In this document: piece after piece, positions 22,254 to 33,508 of the stretch
How positions within the stretch are numbered: position 1 is the stretch's first letter
How the letters are laid out: each line of letters begins with the position of its first letter
Assembly: GCF_001642475.1 (NCBI RefSeq)
Contig: NW_019173990.1
Coordinates: forward strand, 62,001 to 126,000
DNA: 64,000 bases
Direction of reading: 5' to 3'
DNA from: Fonsecaea monophora
Taxonomy: Eukaryota > Ascomycota > Eurotiomycetes > Chaetothyriales > Herpotrichiellaceae
Program-made: the position numbers and the translations under genes
Notes under the pieces: generated by a model
Databases searched by the model: none
What the model saw: only the letters and a program-made list of their open reading frames with translations
What the model was told of the DNA's origin: nothing

Positions 22254-23086
22254 TGTTCTTCTGTCGGTTATCGGGGTGCTGGGTAGAATAATTCTGAGTG
22301 TGCTCTTCTTTGAGAATGTTTGGTGCGAATCTGCTCACATACAGTCATGGTTTCACCACGGGGCTTCTCCCACCTTTTATACACAGATTCTGAGACTTGC
22401 TCTGCCCAGCTTCTGGCTGGTGCTTCCGGCCATCATGCACAAAGAAGGACAGGATCTCGCCATCGGCAACGACTCTCTTAGGCAACTACTCGCTTTCGGT
22501 ACTTCCTGAACTCTCAGGGACTGTTTCACACAGAATCGCCCAGCTTCTTGCTGAACGGGATGCGGTTGTCGCTCCATGCGCGAAACAGTCATCCAGGAAC
22601 AGGCTTAGCTCTGTGGTTCGCGATGACATGTGTGACTTCCTCTTCGAGACAAGTAAGGGAGGGGCAGAAATGCATTAGTAAGGACTCAGGGAGCTGAGCT
22701 CGTGGGTGGCTTGCCGCGTCGAGGGGTAGCAAGTCTCTGGTCAACTTGGCGCAGTTTGGCAAGTTGTTTGGCTTGATGGGTTGTTCGGCCTCGGGAGCTT
22801 CCAGCACCTCCGCGGGGGTTGGTCTGACTCATTCACATGGAAGCTAACACTGTCAAAGCAGTTGTAAAGAGGAAACTACGTATGTGATATCCAGGTAGGC
22901 GGGTTTGGTAAGGTAGCATCAGCCTTCATATCTACGAGGCCCTGCAGATCCACAGGAAAACTCTCCAAACAAACTAGGCAGCAATCTTTAATGCGACACG
23001 TAACTGCATCTCAACCGTAATTATGAAAGCGTTTTTACTCACATTCCCCTCTAGACTCCTCTTCTTGAGAGCATTATCTTGTCGAG
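22254..23086. other. Intergenic, reductase / GNAT divergent promoters
   Basis: No gene is recognised in 833 bases. The open frames on both strands have no family resemblance. The region must contain the promoters of two divergent accessory genes. Confidence 0.45.
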
Positions 23087-23765
23087 ATGCCTCTCGTTCT
23101 TCAGCCCGCCGATGAGGCCGATGCCCCTCGCATCGTAGAGATCGAGCGTCTCGCCTATGCCTCGAACCCTCTCCAGCCTATCCTGTTCCCGGGACCATTC
23201 CCACCGCAGGCCAAGGATGAGCGTGCGGAAGGGCTCATCAAGCAGCTCCACGAAGATCCAACCGTCCGATGGGTGAAGGCGCTCGACACTGAGACTGGCG
23301 AGATTGCCGCGTTTGCGAAGTGGAACATCATCGAGGAACCCAGAGAGCCGAGTCGGGGTCGACAGTTTGGTCCTGGATGCAACGTCGAAGCCTGCGAGGA
23401 GTTCTTCGGCGGGATTCACAGAAAACGAAACGACCTGATGGGTGGCAAGGCATATTGCTGTGAGTTGACTCTGCACGGACTGGCCGCCCTCGTACGCCTT
23501 GACTGAGGAGACACAAACAGTACTTGACCTCCTGCAGACGGATCCAAAATACCAGGGACGTGGTGCAGGAGGAAAGTTGATACAATGGGGCCTTGACATC
23601 GCCGACGAACTGCACCTCCCTACGTACCTTGAATCGTCTCCTGCCGCCCACGGCTTGTATCAGAAATTCGGCTTCCGAGATATTGACAAACTGACACTAG
23701 ATCCCAGGTGGGACTACGGATCGGCAGACGCGAGCATTTATTTTATGCTTAGGGAAGCAAAATAG
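23087..23765 (+). CDS. GNAT-family N-acetyltransferase, 205 aa, 2 exons
   Basis: Exons are 23087-23459 and 23521-23765, with a 61-bp intron. The start LVLQPADEADAPRIVEIERL AY-like segment is the first strand and helix of the GNAT fold. The acetyl-CoA loop (motif A) is DPKYQGRGAGGKLIQWGLD, with the required Q/RxxGxG/A. The C-terminal SPAAHGLYQKFGFRDIDKL is the typical motif B. Proteins of this fungal group are common near secondary-metabolite and detoxification genes and acetylate small amines, but the substrate here cannot be told. The joined frame is free of stops and ends at TAG 23763-23765. Confidence 0.85.
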
Positions 23766-25708
23766 AGACCGTCTTTGGCTTGGAAATAAGACTGTCCTGA
23801 CTTCCTTTCACTTCCTGCAAGGTTTGATGATGGAAGCGAAACAACTTGAAGCCATATCCGTTTGCTGGAAGCTATGACAGACCTAGACGACTCAGTGAGT
23901 GGGAAGCTTATTCATGCCTATTCGACGGGATATGCCGTTTGGCGAGCGGATGGCCGGTAAGAACGAAAAGACCTAGGGCAACTTCCTGATTCCATCCCCC
24001 AGAATACGCAGCTTCTGCGTCTGCGGATTTGATTCCCCAGCCGCCGCGCAGCCTGGGCGAAGGGGCGCATGTGGATTTGCTACCCTGACGGACTTTATAT
24101 CTGGGTCTGATCTCAATCTTGAGTAGCCGACAACAAGGGAAGCCAACGACATGTGCGACCGACCAACCGCATCTTGCAGCAATTTTTCCGATTGAAATGC
24201 TTCTGCTGAATAAGGCTTGTCATCTAAGATATTCTAGGTCAGCCTAGCGGGCCTCGACTACCCAATACGTAGCAGCTGACCTACTTCCTGAATTTCATAC
24301 CGACTATCCATCCGATGTGGTGTACTGCCTTTTTCGCCTATCTTTTCACACTTTGACCGACAACCATCCTGCTCAGGAGAAAGCCGTCGTTCCCAGCGTC
24401 CGCACGCCCGCATCAAACTAATAATTCAACATTGAGGAAAACGCAGACTAACAACGTGCTGCGGAACCCCCGCGTTCTTCTCTACCGCCTACTCAAACAG
24501 AAAAGGTACGGCCTTTGTCATGAGGCGCATGAGCGGGGGCAGATACATGGTAATGAATAGTTCTTTACGTGTTTATTCTACTTTGTTTTTGATTATCTCG
24601 CCTCGAGAGTGCGATAGATGAAGCTGGCCCAGCACACTTGCTTCCCCAATCATGCCCACAAAACTTCAAAGCGACTCCTGTTCCCCCTGTCTTTTCATTG
24701 AGCTCTACATTCCCCACGCAATTACTCGGGTTCTCCTAACGATATTCCACGATGGCGGTTCGTGTGGACGGGAGGGGCGGATACAATTGACGAAATGGAA
24801 TTCACGAGTTGGAATATGACCGGCTGCATTTTGCTCTTTCGAAACCCGAATCGGCTGATATGCTTTTCAATCTGAGTGGCAAGACATGTGGAGATTTTGC
24901 AACAAACTCCTTGCACCTGGTCCGACTGGATTTCACTCTCGGACGACGACGAACCGTCCAGCATAGCTCTGGCATGCTGTTCAAGTAGGGATTCGCCGAG
25001 AGACAATGACTGGAATCGGACAAACGACCACAAAGTCACGGGCAATAGATGTCTTTCGACTGGCCCACCCGCTGCGGAACGCCCTCACTGTATCCAGCAA
25101 GGGCTGACGGACAAGATGCGACAACCCTGCTTAACCTTCAAGCAGCTCGAGGATTTGGAGGGTGTGACCAGTACTCTCAGCGATATATTCGTGCAGGAAC
25201 AGACTCACAATATGACCCAATGGTATTCTGATAAGGGGCCTGGATTGTCGGCGAAGCATGGGTTACTCCGATCCTGACCCTTCACACCTTCACCGAGTCG
25301 ACTGAAGATTGATAAACCTCGGGTTGGTGATGCATAGGCTATACACATAGAACACGCATCTGTATACGCATGCCTATCTACAGTGTCTGCCCAGCTGCCC
25401 GGCCACCCCTCGTGTGGGCGGACCACGGTATCATGCATGGAACAATGGAAGAAAGAAAGAAAGAGGCAGGCCATGGGAGAGAGAAACGCACACTAAATGG
25501 CCTGCCTCATTTCCTCCTTTCCTCCCTTCCTCCCTTCGTTCATGGGAGCGGAAATGACTCTGTTTTTGGCATTAACTACCCCCAATACTCGGTAGCAGTA
25601 TACCACTTGTACACGGGAGAAACGAATATCAAATAAACCCCGAGCCCGGGCGGGTCCTAGGTCCGACTTGTCACTGTTTGTGTTTTATCATTGATTGATT
25701 AATTCATT
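23766..25708. other. Intergenic, no gene seen
   Basis: Almost 2 kb without a supported gene. Purine- and pyrimidine-rich tracts occur at 25441-25475 (GAAA repeats) and 25505-25540 (CCTTT/CCTCC repeats). The frame at 24876-25277 (+) has no recognisable domain and no biased codon use. Confidence 0.4.
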
Positions 25709-27116
25709 TCATGCTTCTCCTAAGTTCTGTGACCCTGCGGCTGCAGTATCTATACTCGTGCTACTCTGTCTAACCCCGTCCTTGTCATGACTGATAACCT
25801 CCGTCTCAACAGCAAGCCTGGTATCCAGATGCCAGTGGTCCTCGAGGAACTCCCTTGCCCTGCGAAAGGCGTTGAGTTTCAGCTTCCGCTCCAGGTCGCT
25901 GATCCACGAGTCCGGGAACTGCGTCCACCCGTGCACGACGCCCTTGACCTCCTCGACGATCAGGTCGTCGCCGCGGCCCTCGTCGCGCACCTTCTGGATC
26001 CAGGTCATGCTCTGCTCGTTCAGCGAGTCGAACTGGGGCAGCACGAGTAGCATCCTGGCTTTCGGGTGGAGGCCGAAGTTCTCGCCGTCCCGCGCCCGGA
26101 TGTCCGCGAGCCCGGGACTTGCTCGTGGATGGCCCCTCTTCTCGGGGGGTAGATAGGTCGGCATCAATTCCTTCTCGATCTTCCATCGTTCGACAAATCC
26201 CGAAGGGGGATTAAGTCCTTCGGGCCTTGGCCTCTCGTGTGGTAAAAGCCGGGCGTCCAGGCTCGGGTAGAACAAGAGAACGGGAATGTCATTCGGCCAG
26301 TCCCAGGGCAGTGGGCTCACCCAGTCTGTCTCTGCCGTTGGGTCGTCCTTGATACTGAGAGCGAGATTCAGGGCGATATTTCCTCCGGAGCTGAATCCTG
26401 AAAAGGCGATCTTCTGCTCGTCTAGTTCGATAGGTTTTCGTCCTTGTTTCAGCATCTCCCACAGCTATGCAACGGCATTAGTCTCTACCGCGGTTTGATG
26501 AAGCTCAATATGAGAACTTTTACGAATCCAATGTATGCATTTCAGAGACAGGGGGACTTACTATTCCTTCCCTCAGCGGCTTGAACGCTCTGCTGCTTGG
26601 GTCAATCACTGCAAGCACAACATCTTCGGCGTCGAGATTGGCTGCAGGGAATTGCGCATACGGACCGAGACGATAGTCCACCGAGATGACGACGCAATTC
26701 AGCTCACGACACATCCTGGCACAGAAGGGTGCTTGCTCTTGACATGATCCGAGGATGAAGCTGCCGCCGTGGAAATCGATCAGAACCGGCAACTTCGCAT
26801 CGTGGTCGTCGTCGATGCCGATGGGTCGAAGAGCGTCCTTGAGGTGCGCACCGGCCGCGTTCTTCTGAGAGTGGAAGATATGGTGATGGCGGTGCTTGCG
26901 CAGGGGCGGGACCCAGACGTAGACCGGGATCAGATGCTTGCCGCGCGAGGGGATCTCGAAGACGATGGGTTGCGGACCCTCGGAAGCGGTGAAGTTGAGG
27001 ACAAAGTCCGGGACGAGGCGGGGGAGGGAGACGAGGGCCTTGCGCCATGAAATGCCAAAGGGTTGCGTGAACATGGCCTCGGCGGGGTTCTTGTCATCGG
27101 TATACTTGTGTTTCAT
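25709..27116 (-). CDS. Alpha/beta-hydrolase fold-3 (HSL-like) esterase/lipase, 436 aa, 2 exons
   Basis: Exons are 26562-27116 and 25709-26464, with a 97-bp intron. The oxyanion-hole motif HGGSF appears in LPVLIDFHGGSFILG. The nucleophile elbow is FSGFSSGGN (GxSxG), restored just after the splice junction. The acid is probably the Asp in LPQFDSLNEQ and the histidine is in VVHGWTQFPDSW. These place the protein in the hormone-sensitive-lipase family of esterases. Natural substrates are short or medium acyl esters; none is predictable here. The first 100 residues and the 35-residue Ser/Thr tail are extra to the catalytic core. It lies upstream of an SDR gene on the same strand. Confidence 0.88.
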
Positions 27117-27847
27117 GGGAAGGATGCGATCTGATGGTGTACTGTAGGTGCTAGCTTGTCCGGGGGTGGGCGGAAGAGACTTGGCGACATCAGTGTATGT
27201 ACGGAGTATTTCGATCCTTTTTGCGGAGCGACTGGGGGTTTGTTATGGAGTATTTGATTTCATCCTTCAGCCTTGGATCCAACCTCGACGACTTAGGATA
27301 ATACAAGGTTAGTCAGTCTGTAGTCAGATGGTGAGTTGGTGGTCAGTCAGTCGCAGAGGCTGTGCTGGCACTGATGAGGCTACGCGCTGATTGGCTGTGT
27401 GATGCTTATGTAACAATCATGAGCTAAAGTGGGTGCCCGTCTTTCAGCCGGCGCTTTAGTTGCCATGTTCACGCGTCCTCCTTCCATGCGCGACGCGTCC
27501 GTTGCAGTCAAACCCCCTCGATACTCGCACGTTGGACGCGGGGAAGAGTATGATGCTTGCACAAACCATATTTGAGAAGTCTTCCATAAGCCACAAGACG
27601 ATGTCCCGTATCCGCGCATTATTTTCGTCTGGTCGGCCTGATTTAACAAGGTTACAAGTTGGGAAGATCATCAGGGGTAAGCCTCATAGTTTCAAGGGTG
27701 TGAGGAATGCTGTGGGCATTGATAGTACAGATCTACTACCTCACAGTGCACTCAAATCTCCTATTAGGCTCTTACGATTAATTTCATCTGGCATGCTAAC
27801 ATCAACTGGATCACTCCATTCTCCCATGGCGCTGAAGGGGGCATTGC
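27117..27847. other. Intergenic, hydrolase promoter
   Basis: No gene is seen in 731 bases. Two ACGCGT words lie at 27471-27476 and 27493-27498, 22 bp apart, but they are nearer the 3' end of the SDR gene than to any start codon, about 360 bp upstream of the hydrolase. Confidence 0.4.
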
Positions 27848-28839
27848 TCAAGCCATATGCGTCCCGCCGTTCACACCCAAGCAGACGCCAGTCATCCACC
27901 GGGCCCTTTCCTCGCAAAAGAAGGCGGCCGCATATGCCATCTCCTCGGTCTCTCCAAGTCGGGATGCCGCAGGGGTCATGGCCAGCATTGGCTCTAGGCT
28001 GTCTCGAGTAGGGCCTGTCAATCCGTTGAATGCATCGGTGCTCGTGGCTCCTGGACAAATGGCGTTGACGGTACACTCATACTCCCGGCCCAGCTCCCTT
28101 TTATTTGGTAGGGAATCCGTTAGCGGGAGAAGAGAAGGGCTAAGGAACATTCGGTGGGTGGGCAAATGTGAAGTACTTACACAGCCCAACATCGAGTAAA
28201 ACTCTCAATCATGCTTTTCGTCCCGTTATAAACGCTCGCTCCTGGATATGGCTGTCGGGCTCCGCTAGAGCTCAGGTTGACAATCCTGCTCGGTTTGGCC
28301 AGATGCGGCAAGACGGCTTGTGTCAAGAGCAGCGTCCCACGACCGTTCAAGTTGACTTGGGCGTCCCATTCCTCGAGGGTGACGTTCTTGAGGAATGTCA
28401 TCCTGGCGATGCCGGCGTTGTTGACCAGGATGTCGACTTTACGACCGTTGGTGCGCTTGACGGCCTCTTCGACGAGGTGTTTTGGACCGTCCACCGTTGA
28501 TAGATCGGCTTCGACAGCGAAGCACTCGCTCACATGGCTCCCGCCGGTGGCTCGAATCTTGTCCAAAGTGGCCTCTGCTTCTTGTTGAAGTGAAGCAAAC
28601 GGATAGTTTGTGACCACGAGAGCGCCTCTGTATCAAAGAATCCAGTCTGTCAGCTGTGTGCTCGTCCTGAGATATAGGGCACACGCATGGGCCACACTGA
28701 AGGTTCGACCCTGTCAATTCCAACACCCCCTACCGACATACCTCGAAGCCAGCTCGACGGCTATAGCTGCCCCGATGCCTTTGGAACTTCCGCTCACGAT
28801 GGCCAACTTTCCATCCAGAGTCTGCGGTTTTTGCGCCAT
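27848..28839 (-). CDS. Short-chain dehydrogenase/reductase (FabG-like), 264 aa, 3 exons
   Basis: Exons are 28742-28839, 28181-28627 and 27848-28097, with introns of 114 and 83 bp. The classical SDR motifs are all present: SGSSKGIGAAIA (TGxxxGxG type), DILVNNAGIAR (NNAG), VNLSSSGARQ (catalytic Ser), YNGTKS (YxxxK) and ICPGATSTDAF. The C-terminus GVCLGVNGGTHMA matches the 3-oxoacyl-ACP-reductase-like class. The catalytic tetrad is intact, so the enzyme should be active on some carbonyl or hydroxyl substrate with NAD(P)H. Frame continuity across both introns supports the model. It is the last accessory enzyme before a 1.6-kb gap. Confidence 0.88.
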
Positions 28840-30448
28840 CTCTGTTGTTGCCGAGCGAGAAACACGTTTGTTGCCAAAGTCAGATAAGGGGTGGGCGAGG
28901 ACCTCTGTGGTGATTGATGGGTACCGTGTCCCAAGTACCTAATACCTAGTATCTAGGTATGTATCAAGGTAAAGCGAGGTGTACTTGTATGTACTACCAA
29001 AGGAACAGCCAGAACAGAACCGAACGATGTTCTTCTCCTCATCCCTACACGCCCAGAACTAGCACTTTCCAAAGTACACATGGCGCGAATCCAAGTCCGA
29101 ATCGTGCTGCATCTGCAGCTGTAGTCCAACGAAAAATGTGCCACTGGATTTGTTCGGTACACAGTACTCAGTCCACGGATGTTTGTATTGGACAGTTGGA
29201 CGTTCCCCGTCCCCCACCAACGCAGCGCGTCGTGTTCCCCGGAGCCCTTGCGTTCTGTGCTCCTGTGCCTCTGTGTGCAAGTGACTTACTTGTCCATGCA
29301 CCTGTCTTGTCGTGTTGAACGGCCATTGGATCCCCTCACACGGTCGGTTCGGTCTCTGCATCCATCGTGCGCGCCACACGATGGGACCGTGAACTCCCGG
29401 AGGAGCCACCACCACCACCGCCATCACGCCGACAACCTACTTGACTTGTGGTGCAGATCAATACCAAACCCCCCGGAGCCACTCCCATGCCGGCAACCTA
29501 CTTTGTACTTTGTACTTTGACCTGTACATGTACAGGTATAGATCAAACCCCCTCCCCTTACCTACCTTCCGGATTCGATTGCGATTGCGACCACCTTTGT
29601 AGGATGGTACCTCGCAACTCACTCGTACCAGAAAGATTACCGGTGGATTCCTGGCATTCTCAATTCCACAAAGGAGTCTGGCACCCATCTGGACACCTTG
29701 TTTCGCTTACGAGTCAAGTTGAAAACCGACCCCGTTACCAGTGCCACTGTAGAATTGCCTATTGCATACTTCCGTACCGAATATTATGATGTAAATAACC
29801 TATTTATCTTAGGTAGCCACTTAGCCTGCTTCCTGGCAGCTCAAGAGTCTAGCACCTACATAATTACTCGGTACCTAGCTCACTCCTCTCTGCTCCTCCC
29901 TGCTCCTCTCCCGCCCCTCCCTCCACAAAACCAACAACGGGGCGCGGGTGACTGGATAATTATCTGAAACTGGAACTTACAATACCCCTCCAAAGGCCCC
30001 ATAGGTATAATTTTTGACTTGGCCTGTGTAAAAATATACAGTCAGTTCATGACAACTGAGCATTCGACGACGACCACCCCTGACAAAGACAAATGAAAAA
30101 GGCCCACACACGGGGGAAGGGGGGGAGACACAGTGGGAAATCCGTGAGCTTTACAGGGCTACAAGATTCAAGGCTCACGGCTCACGGCTCAACAGCATCG
30201 CCCCTCTTGTCCATCCAAAGCCCGTGACAAGGCACGGAAGAGCCACTCCACTCTTGTGCAATATTGGGTCCATATATCAGGCACGAGCAGAGCAGAGTAG
30301 CCGAGCAGTCAAGACGCCGAATACAGTCATGGTACTCTGTACTTGTAATACTGGTGCATGCACCGAATGCTTTGTATACATATCGATATTGTCTCTGGCC
30401 CCCAAGAATTCGCTCGCCCTGGCTTGTGTTGCCAAACATCGCCTGTGT
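28840..30448. other. Intergenic with GTAC-type palindromes
   Basis: No gene is supported in 1.6 kb. Features are the inverted repeat ATACCTAG-TAT-CTAGGTAT (28942-28960), three tandem TACTTTG copies (29499-29519), and the perfect palindrome at 29521-29536. The last 300-400 bases are probably the 3' UTR of the ING-PHD gene. Confidence 0.4.
29499..29536. repeat. TACTTTG x3 next to a perfect 16-bp palindrome
   Basis: TACTTTG is repeated three times (29499-29519), then CCTGTACATGTACAGG at 29521-29536 is its own reverse complement. Related GTACATGTAC words recur near 43.08 kb. Function is unknown. Confidence 0.6.
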
Positions 30449-32776
30449 CTATTTTCCGTTGTGTCCATTGCCACCATTCTTTCCCTTCCCACCCGTCTTC
30501 TCACTCCTTGCCAGTACCTCTTTACATTCGTCGCAATACCACTTGGCGCTCTTGGGCACGCTTTTCAGCCCAATACACTCCAAATGGAACCATTGCCTGG
30601 GACAATCGTCCCTGTCGCACGCCACCATCTCCCCGTAACTCACCCCTTGACAGTAGCAGTACCTCTCTTCGTCTTCCTCCAGTCCGTCGATTTCTTCATC
30701 CTCGTCCTCTACCTCCCCTGCTTCGGGGTTGATCACCGGGGTGCCAGTCGCCAGGTCGCGGTCTGATGGCGTGGACGATTTCGTGGGAGGGTCCATTTCA
30801 TCTTTTACCCGCTGGCTGCCGAGAGCGTTCGAGGTAGAAGGAAACGATAAACTCGCACTCTTTTTGTGAGGTCGCTTCATTGGCAAGCCTTTTGGTGACA
30901 GAGAATCGTGGAGACCGTGGTCCTTCACTCTCGGTCTGGCTGGGCGTTTGGCTTTCGTGGCACCACCGCCATTTCCGCCAGTCGACGACGTCTCTGCAGC
31001 GTCGACTTCGGCAAAAGTGCTAACCACTGGTGTTGACGTCTTGGAAGCTCGGCCTCTACCCAAGCGCTCGTTCTTCAGTTCATTTATTTGCAGTGCTGGC
31101 GGCAGACGCGGCGACGCTGCCTCCTTCGCGGATACTTCCTCTTGTAGGTCGCCCTTGGCAGTATCTTGCCTGCTGGTGGTCTTGTCCGACGATGCGATCC
31201 CTTTCGCTAATTGTTCGCCATCCGCGTCATTCAACCTCGCAGACTCATCTTCAACTAGTCGCTCCCCCTTCTCGGCTTTTGTGTCTGTTGTGCTCTTCCC
31301 ACTAACCGCAGCGGAACTGCCCAACTCCGATATACCAGCGGCCACATTGTTGTTATTATTCCCATTTCTGCTCGATGTCAGGGAAGAAGGTCTCCCTTTC
31401 ACGCTCTCGACAGTATGTGCAGAATTCTGGCGTCCTCGACCGGCAGGGCGGACTGCAGAGAGAGCAGGACTACGCTTGTAAGCTTCTTTCCCCGTTGTTC
31501 CAGCAAGCGGTGACGAGGCGAGCTTGGGCGAGTCTTGGGTTGCGGCATTGATCCTAGAAATCCAATCATTAGCAGCACTCTCGGTTTTCTGATCATACAC
31601 ATACCGTTTGCGGGCCACAGAGGTGACAGTAGCGGATGCCTTTCTCTTCTTGGAGTTTTCTTGCTGCGAATTCTCCCTAGACATCGGACGTCCTCCAAGT
31701 GCACTGCTTATCGAGCGTTCCATGGCCACACCCGCAGTTGCAGGCTTTTCCGGTCTCTTCCTCTTCCCCGTGCCTGCACCTGCGCCGGTGATGCCCAGCC
31801 CAGCAGGATCGAGTGCTGCATCAGCCGTCCGCTTCTTGCCGCTCGTGGTTGTTTTGCGCGTGGGTGCTCTAGATTCGTCAAAGTCAGAGTCGGCATGATT
31901 GGCGGCTCCCCGTTGCCTCCTTGCAAGAACCGCCTCCCTCCTAGCTTCGCTTCTATGCGCGACCTCGCTCTCATGCAGAGTGGCTAAGCCAGCGGCCGCA
32001 GCCTCTCTGCGCGTAGTGGGCACGGTGGGTTTCTTGATGGGATTCGTTTCGGTGTAGGCCCAGTGCTTCAGGCTCCCCAGTCTGGCTTCTTCCGATATTT
32101 CGTCCGCGATGTGTGGCCATATACGATCCAATCTCTGAATGTGTCTCCCCACCTCTTCATTGGCATTGTTGATGACGTGGTTTTTCTCATCCATAGTGAC
32201 CATGATCGTCATGAGATTTTGCCTCAGAGCGTGGTATTGCTGTCTGCGGTGCATGATGATGGGATCGGCAGATCGCGCAGAGGCGAGGGAGGCGTTGTCA
32301 AAGGACGCACCGGCGACGCTGTTCGCTTCGCTGAGATTCAGGGTATCATCTGCGACAACGGAGCCAGCCAGGCTCTGGGAAGCAGCAGCTAGATGATTCG
32401 TTGTCACAGCACTGTCCGTCAGACACTGCTCCAAGATCTCTCGTAGATTTTCTTCAGGACCCCACGCTTTTGCATCGACCTCCTTCAGCAGTGAGGTGTG
32501 TCGGCGGTATTCTCGAGGCAGAGCGGAGATCGCATCGGCAAAATGAGTAATGGCAGGGTACATGGCTGGCGGGTCATTGTTGGCCTGGCTTTGTGAAGCG
32601 ACGGCGGTGGAAGAGGATGTCAGAGCAAGACCACTATTGGAGACGAGTGAGTTCTGGCGCAGGAGGGTCGATCCGAGGCCTTTCGAGGCTCTGGCAGGAT
32701 TGGTTCGAGTCAGGCGAGATGGGACGCCTCGCACATTGGAGGTGCCCAGGGTTGTAGTCATTGTCGTCGTGGACAT
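30449..32776 (-). CDS. ING-family PHD-finger protein, 775 aa
   Basis: A single exon. The frame is open further 5', but the first ATG is at 32776 (MSTTTMTTTLGTSNVRG). An ING N-terminal domain runs from about residue 70: ITHFADAISALPREYRRHTS, continuing to RRQQYHALRQNLMTIMVTMD. The C-terminal C4HC3 PHD finger is YCYCQGVSYGEMVACDRDDC, then WFHLECIGL and WYCDECKEV, with all eight zinc ligands. ING PHD fingers bind H3K4me3 and recruit Rpd3-type deacetylase (Pho23) or NuA4/NuA3 acetyltransferase (Yng2/Yng1) complexes; which one applies is not clear. A long, Ser/Lys/Ala-rich disordered linker makes it over twice the size of the yeast proteins. A short acidic run precedes the PHD. Confidence 0.87.
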   Translation of the reverse strand: MSTTTMTTTLGTSNVRGVPSRLTRTNPARASKGLGSTLLRQNSLVSNSGLALTSSSTAVASQSQANNDPPAMYPAITHFADAISALPREYRRHTSLLKEVDAKAWGPEENLREILEQCLTDSAVTTNHLAAASQSLAGSVVADDTLNLSEANSVAGASFDNASLASARSADPIIMHRRQQYHALRQNLMTIMVTMDEKNHVINNANEEVGRHIQRLDRIWPHIADEISEEARLGSLKHWAYTETNPIKKPTVPTTRREAAAAGLATLHESEVAHRSEARREAVLARRQRGAANHADSDFDESRAPTRKTTTSGKKRTADAALDPAGLGITGAGAGTGKRKRPEKPATAGVAMERSISSALGGRPMSRENSQQENSKKRKASATVTSVARKRYVYDQKTESAANDWISRINAATQDSPKLASSPLAGTTGKEAYKRSPALSAVRPAGRGRQNSAHTVESVKGRPSSLTSSRNGNNNNNVAAGISELGSSAAVSGKSTTDTKAEKGERLVEDESARLNDADGEQLAKGIASSDKTTSRQDTAKGDLQEEVSAKEAASPRLPPALQINELKNERLGRGRASKTSTPVVSTFAEVDAAETSSTGGNGGGATKAKRPARPRVKDHGLHDSLSPKGLPMKRPHKKSASLSFPSTSNALGSQRVKDEMDPPTKSSTPSDRDLATGTPVINPEAGEVEDEDEEIDGLEEDEERYCYCQGVSYGEMVACDRDDCPRQWFHLECIGLKSVPKSAKWYCDECKEVLARSEKTGGKGKNGGNGHNGK

Positions 32777-33508
32777 AAGGATATCCGATGGTGGGAAGGT
32801 AGACCTGAAGGGGACCAGAGCTGCGAAAGTGTGCGATCCTTGCGAAGATGGCCTGAGCGAGAAGTCTAGCAAATTTATCACAGCATCGGCGGTACAGAAT
32901 AAGCAGAGACTAAAACAGCGGAAACAAGATGATCAAAATAGTCGACAGCATCATCAAAGAGAGAAAGTCTGAGCTGGTCAACGAGGTGCAAGCGCGGTGG
33001 AAAATGTGGTCGAGAACGAACCATGGGGGGGAGCGCAGCCAGCGTTGCGCGCATCTCCCTCCCTCTTGTTCTGGTGGCTCTGCTCCCTGTGCCTCTTCCG
33101 CTTGCTGCTGGCTGGATACTCCAATCGGCGGTTGGTGACATCAACCCACCGATCAAAGTTTCTCCTCTCTTTTTCCGCTGTCACGTGCAGCCGTCTGTTC
33201 AGCCACACTCTCAGCCTCAGCCTCGTAGCCTCGCAGCCTTACGAAGCCCCCTTCCCATCTTGTCTTCCCTACCGATAACCAATACATCTCTGGGAATGGG
33301 GAAATTTCATTACATTCAGAACCAAGTCCGTTACGCCAATAGCTAATACTCCATCATAATTTTCGCTTACAAACAATGATCGATCTTTGCACGGGACAGT
33401 AAAAGTCGTCAAGGTCATAACCTCTTCCCCTTTCCAACAACCATCTAATCAATTCCTCCATTGAACACGGTCTGCTTGCCCTTTGATGCTCCTGTACGTG
33501 TCACAGCT
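32777..33508. other. Intergenic, ING gene promoter
   Basis: No gene is seen in 732 bases between two minus-strand genes. It holds the promoter of the ING-PHD gene and the 3' UTR of the GBD/FH3 gene. Confidence 0.45.

Noticed and set aside
27471..27498. Two ACGCGT words 22 bp apart as an MCB cluster
   Set aside because: They are far from any start codon (about 360 bp upstream of an esterase gene) and no cell-cycle gene is adjacent.
28700..28720. GGTTCGACCC, resembling a tRNA B box
   Set aside because: There is no A box or cloverleaf pairing upstream, and the word lies in an intron of the SDR gene.
32777..32881. Upstream extension of the ING-PHD reading frame
   Set aside because: The extension begins at a GTG; the first ATG is at 32776.
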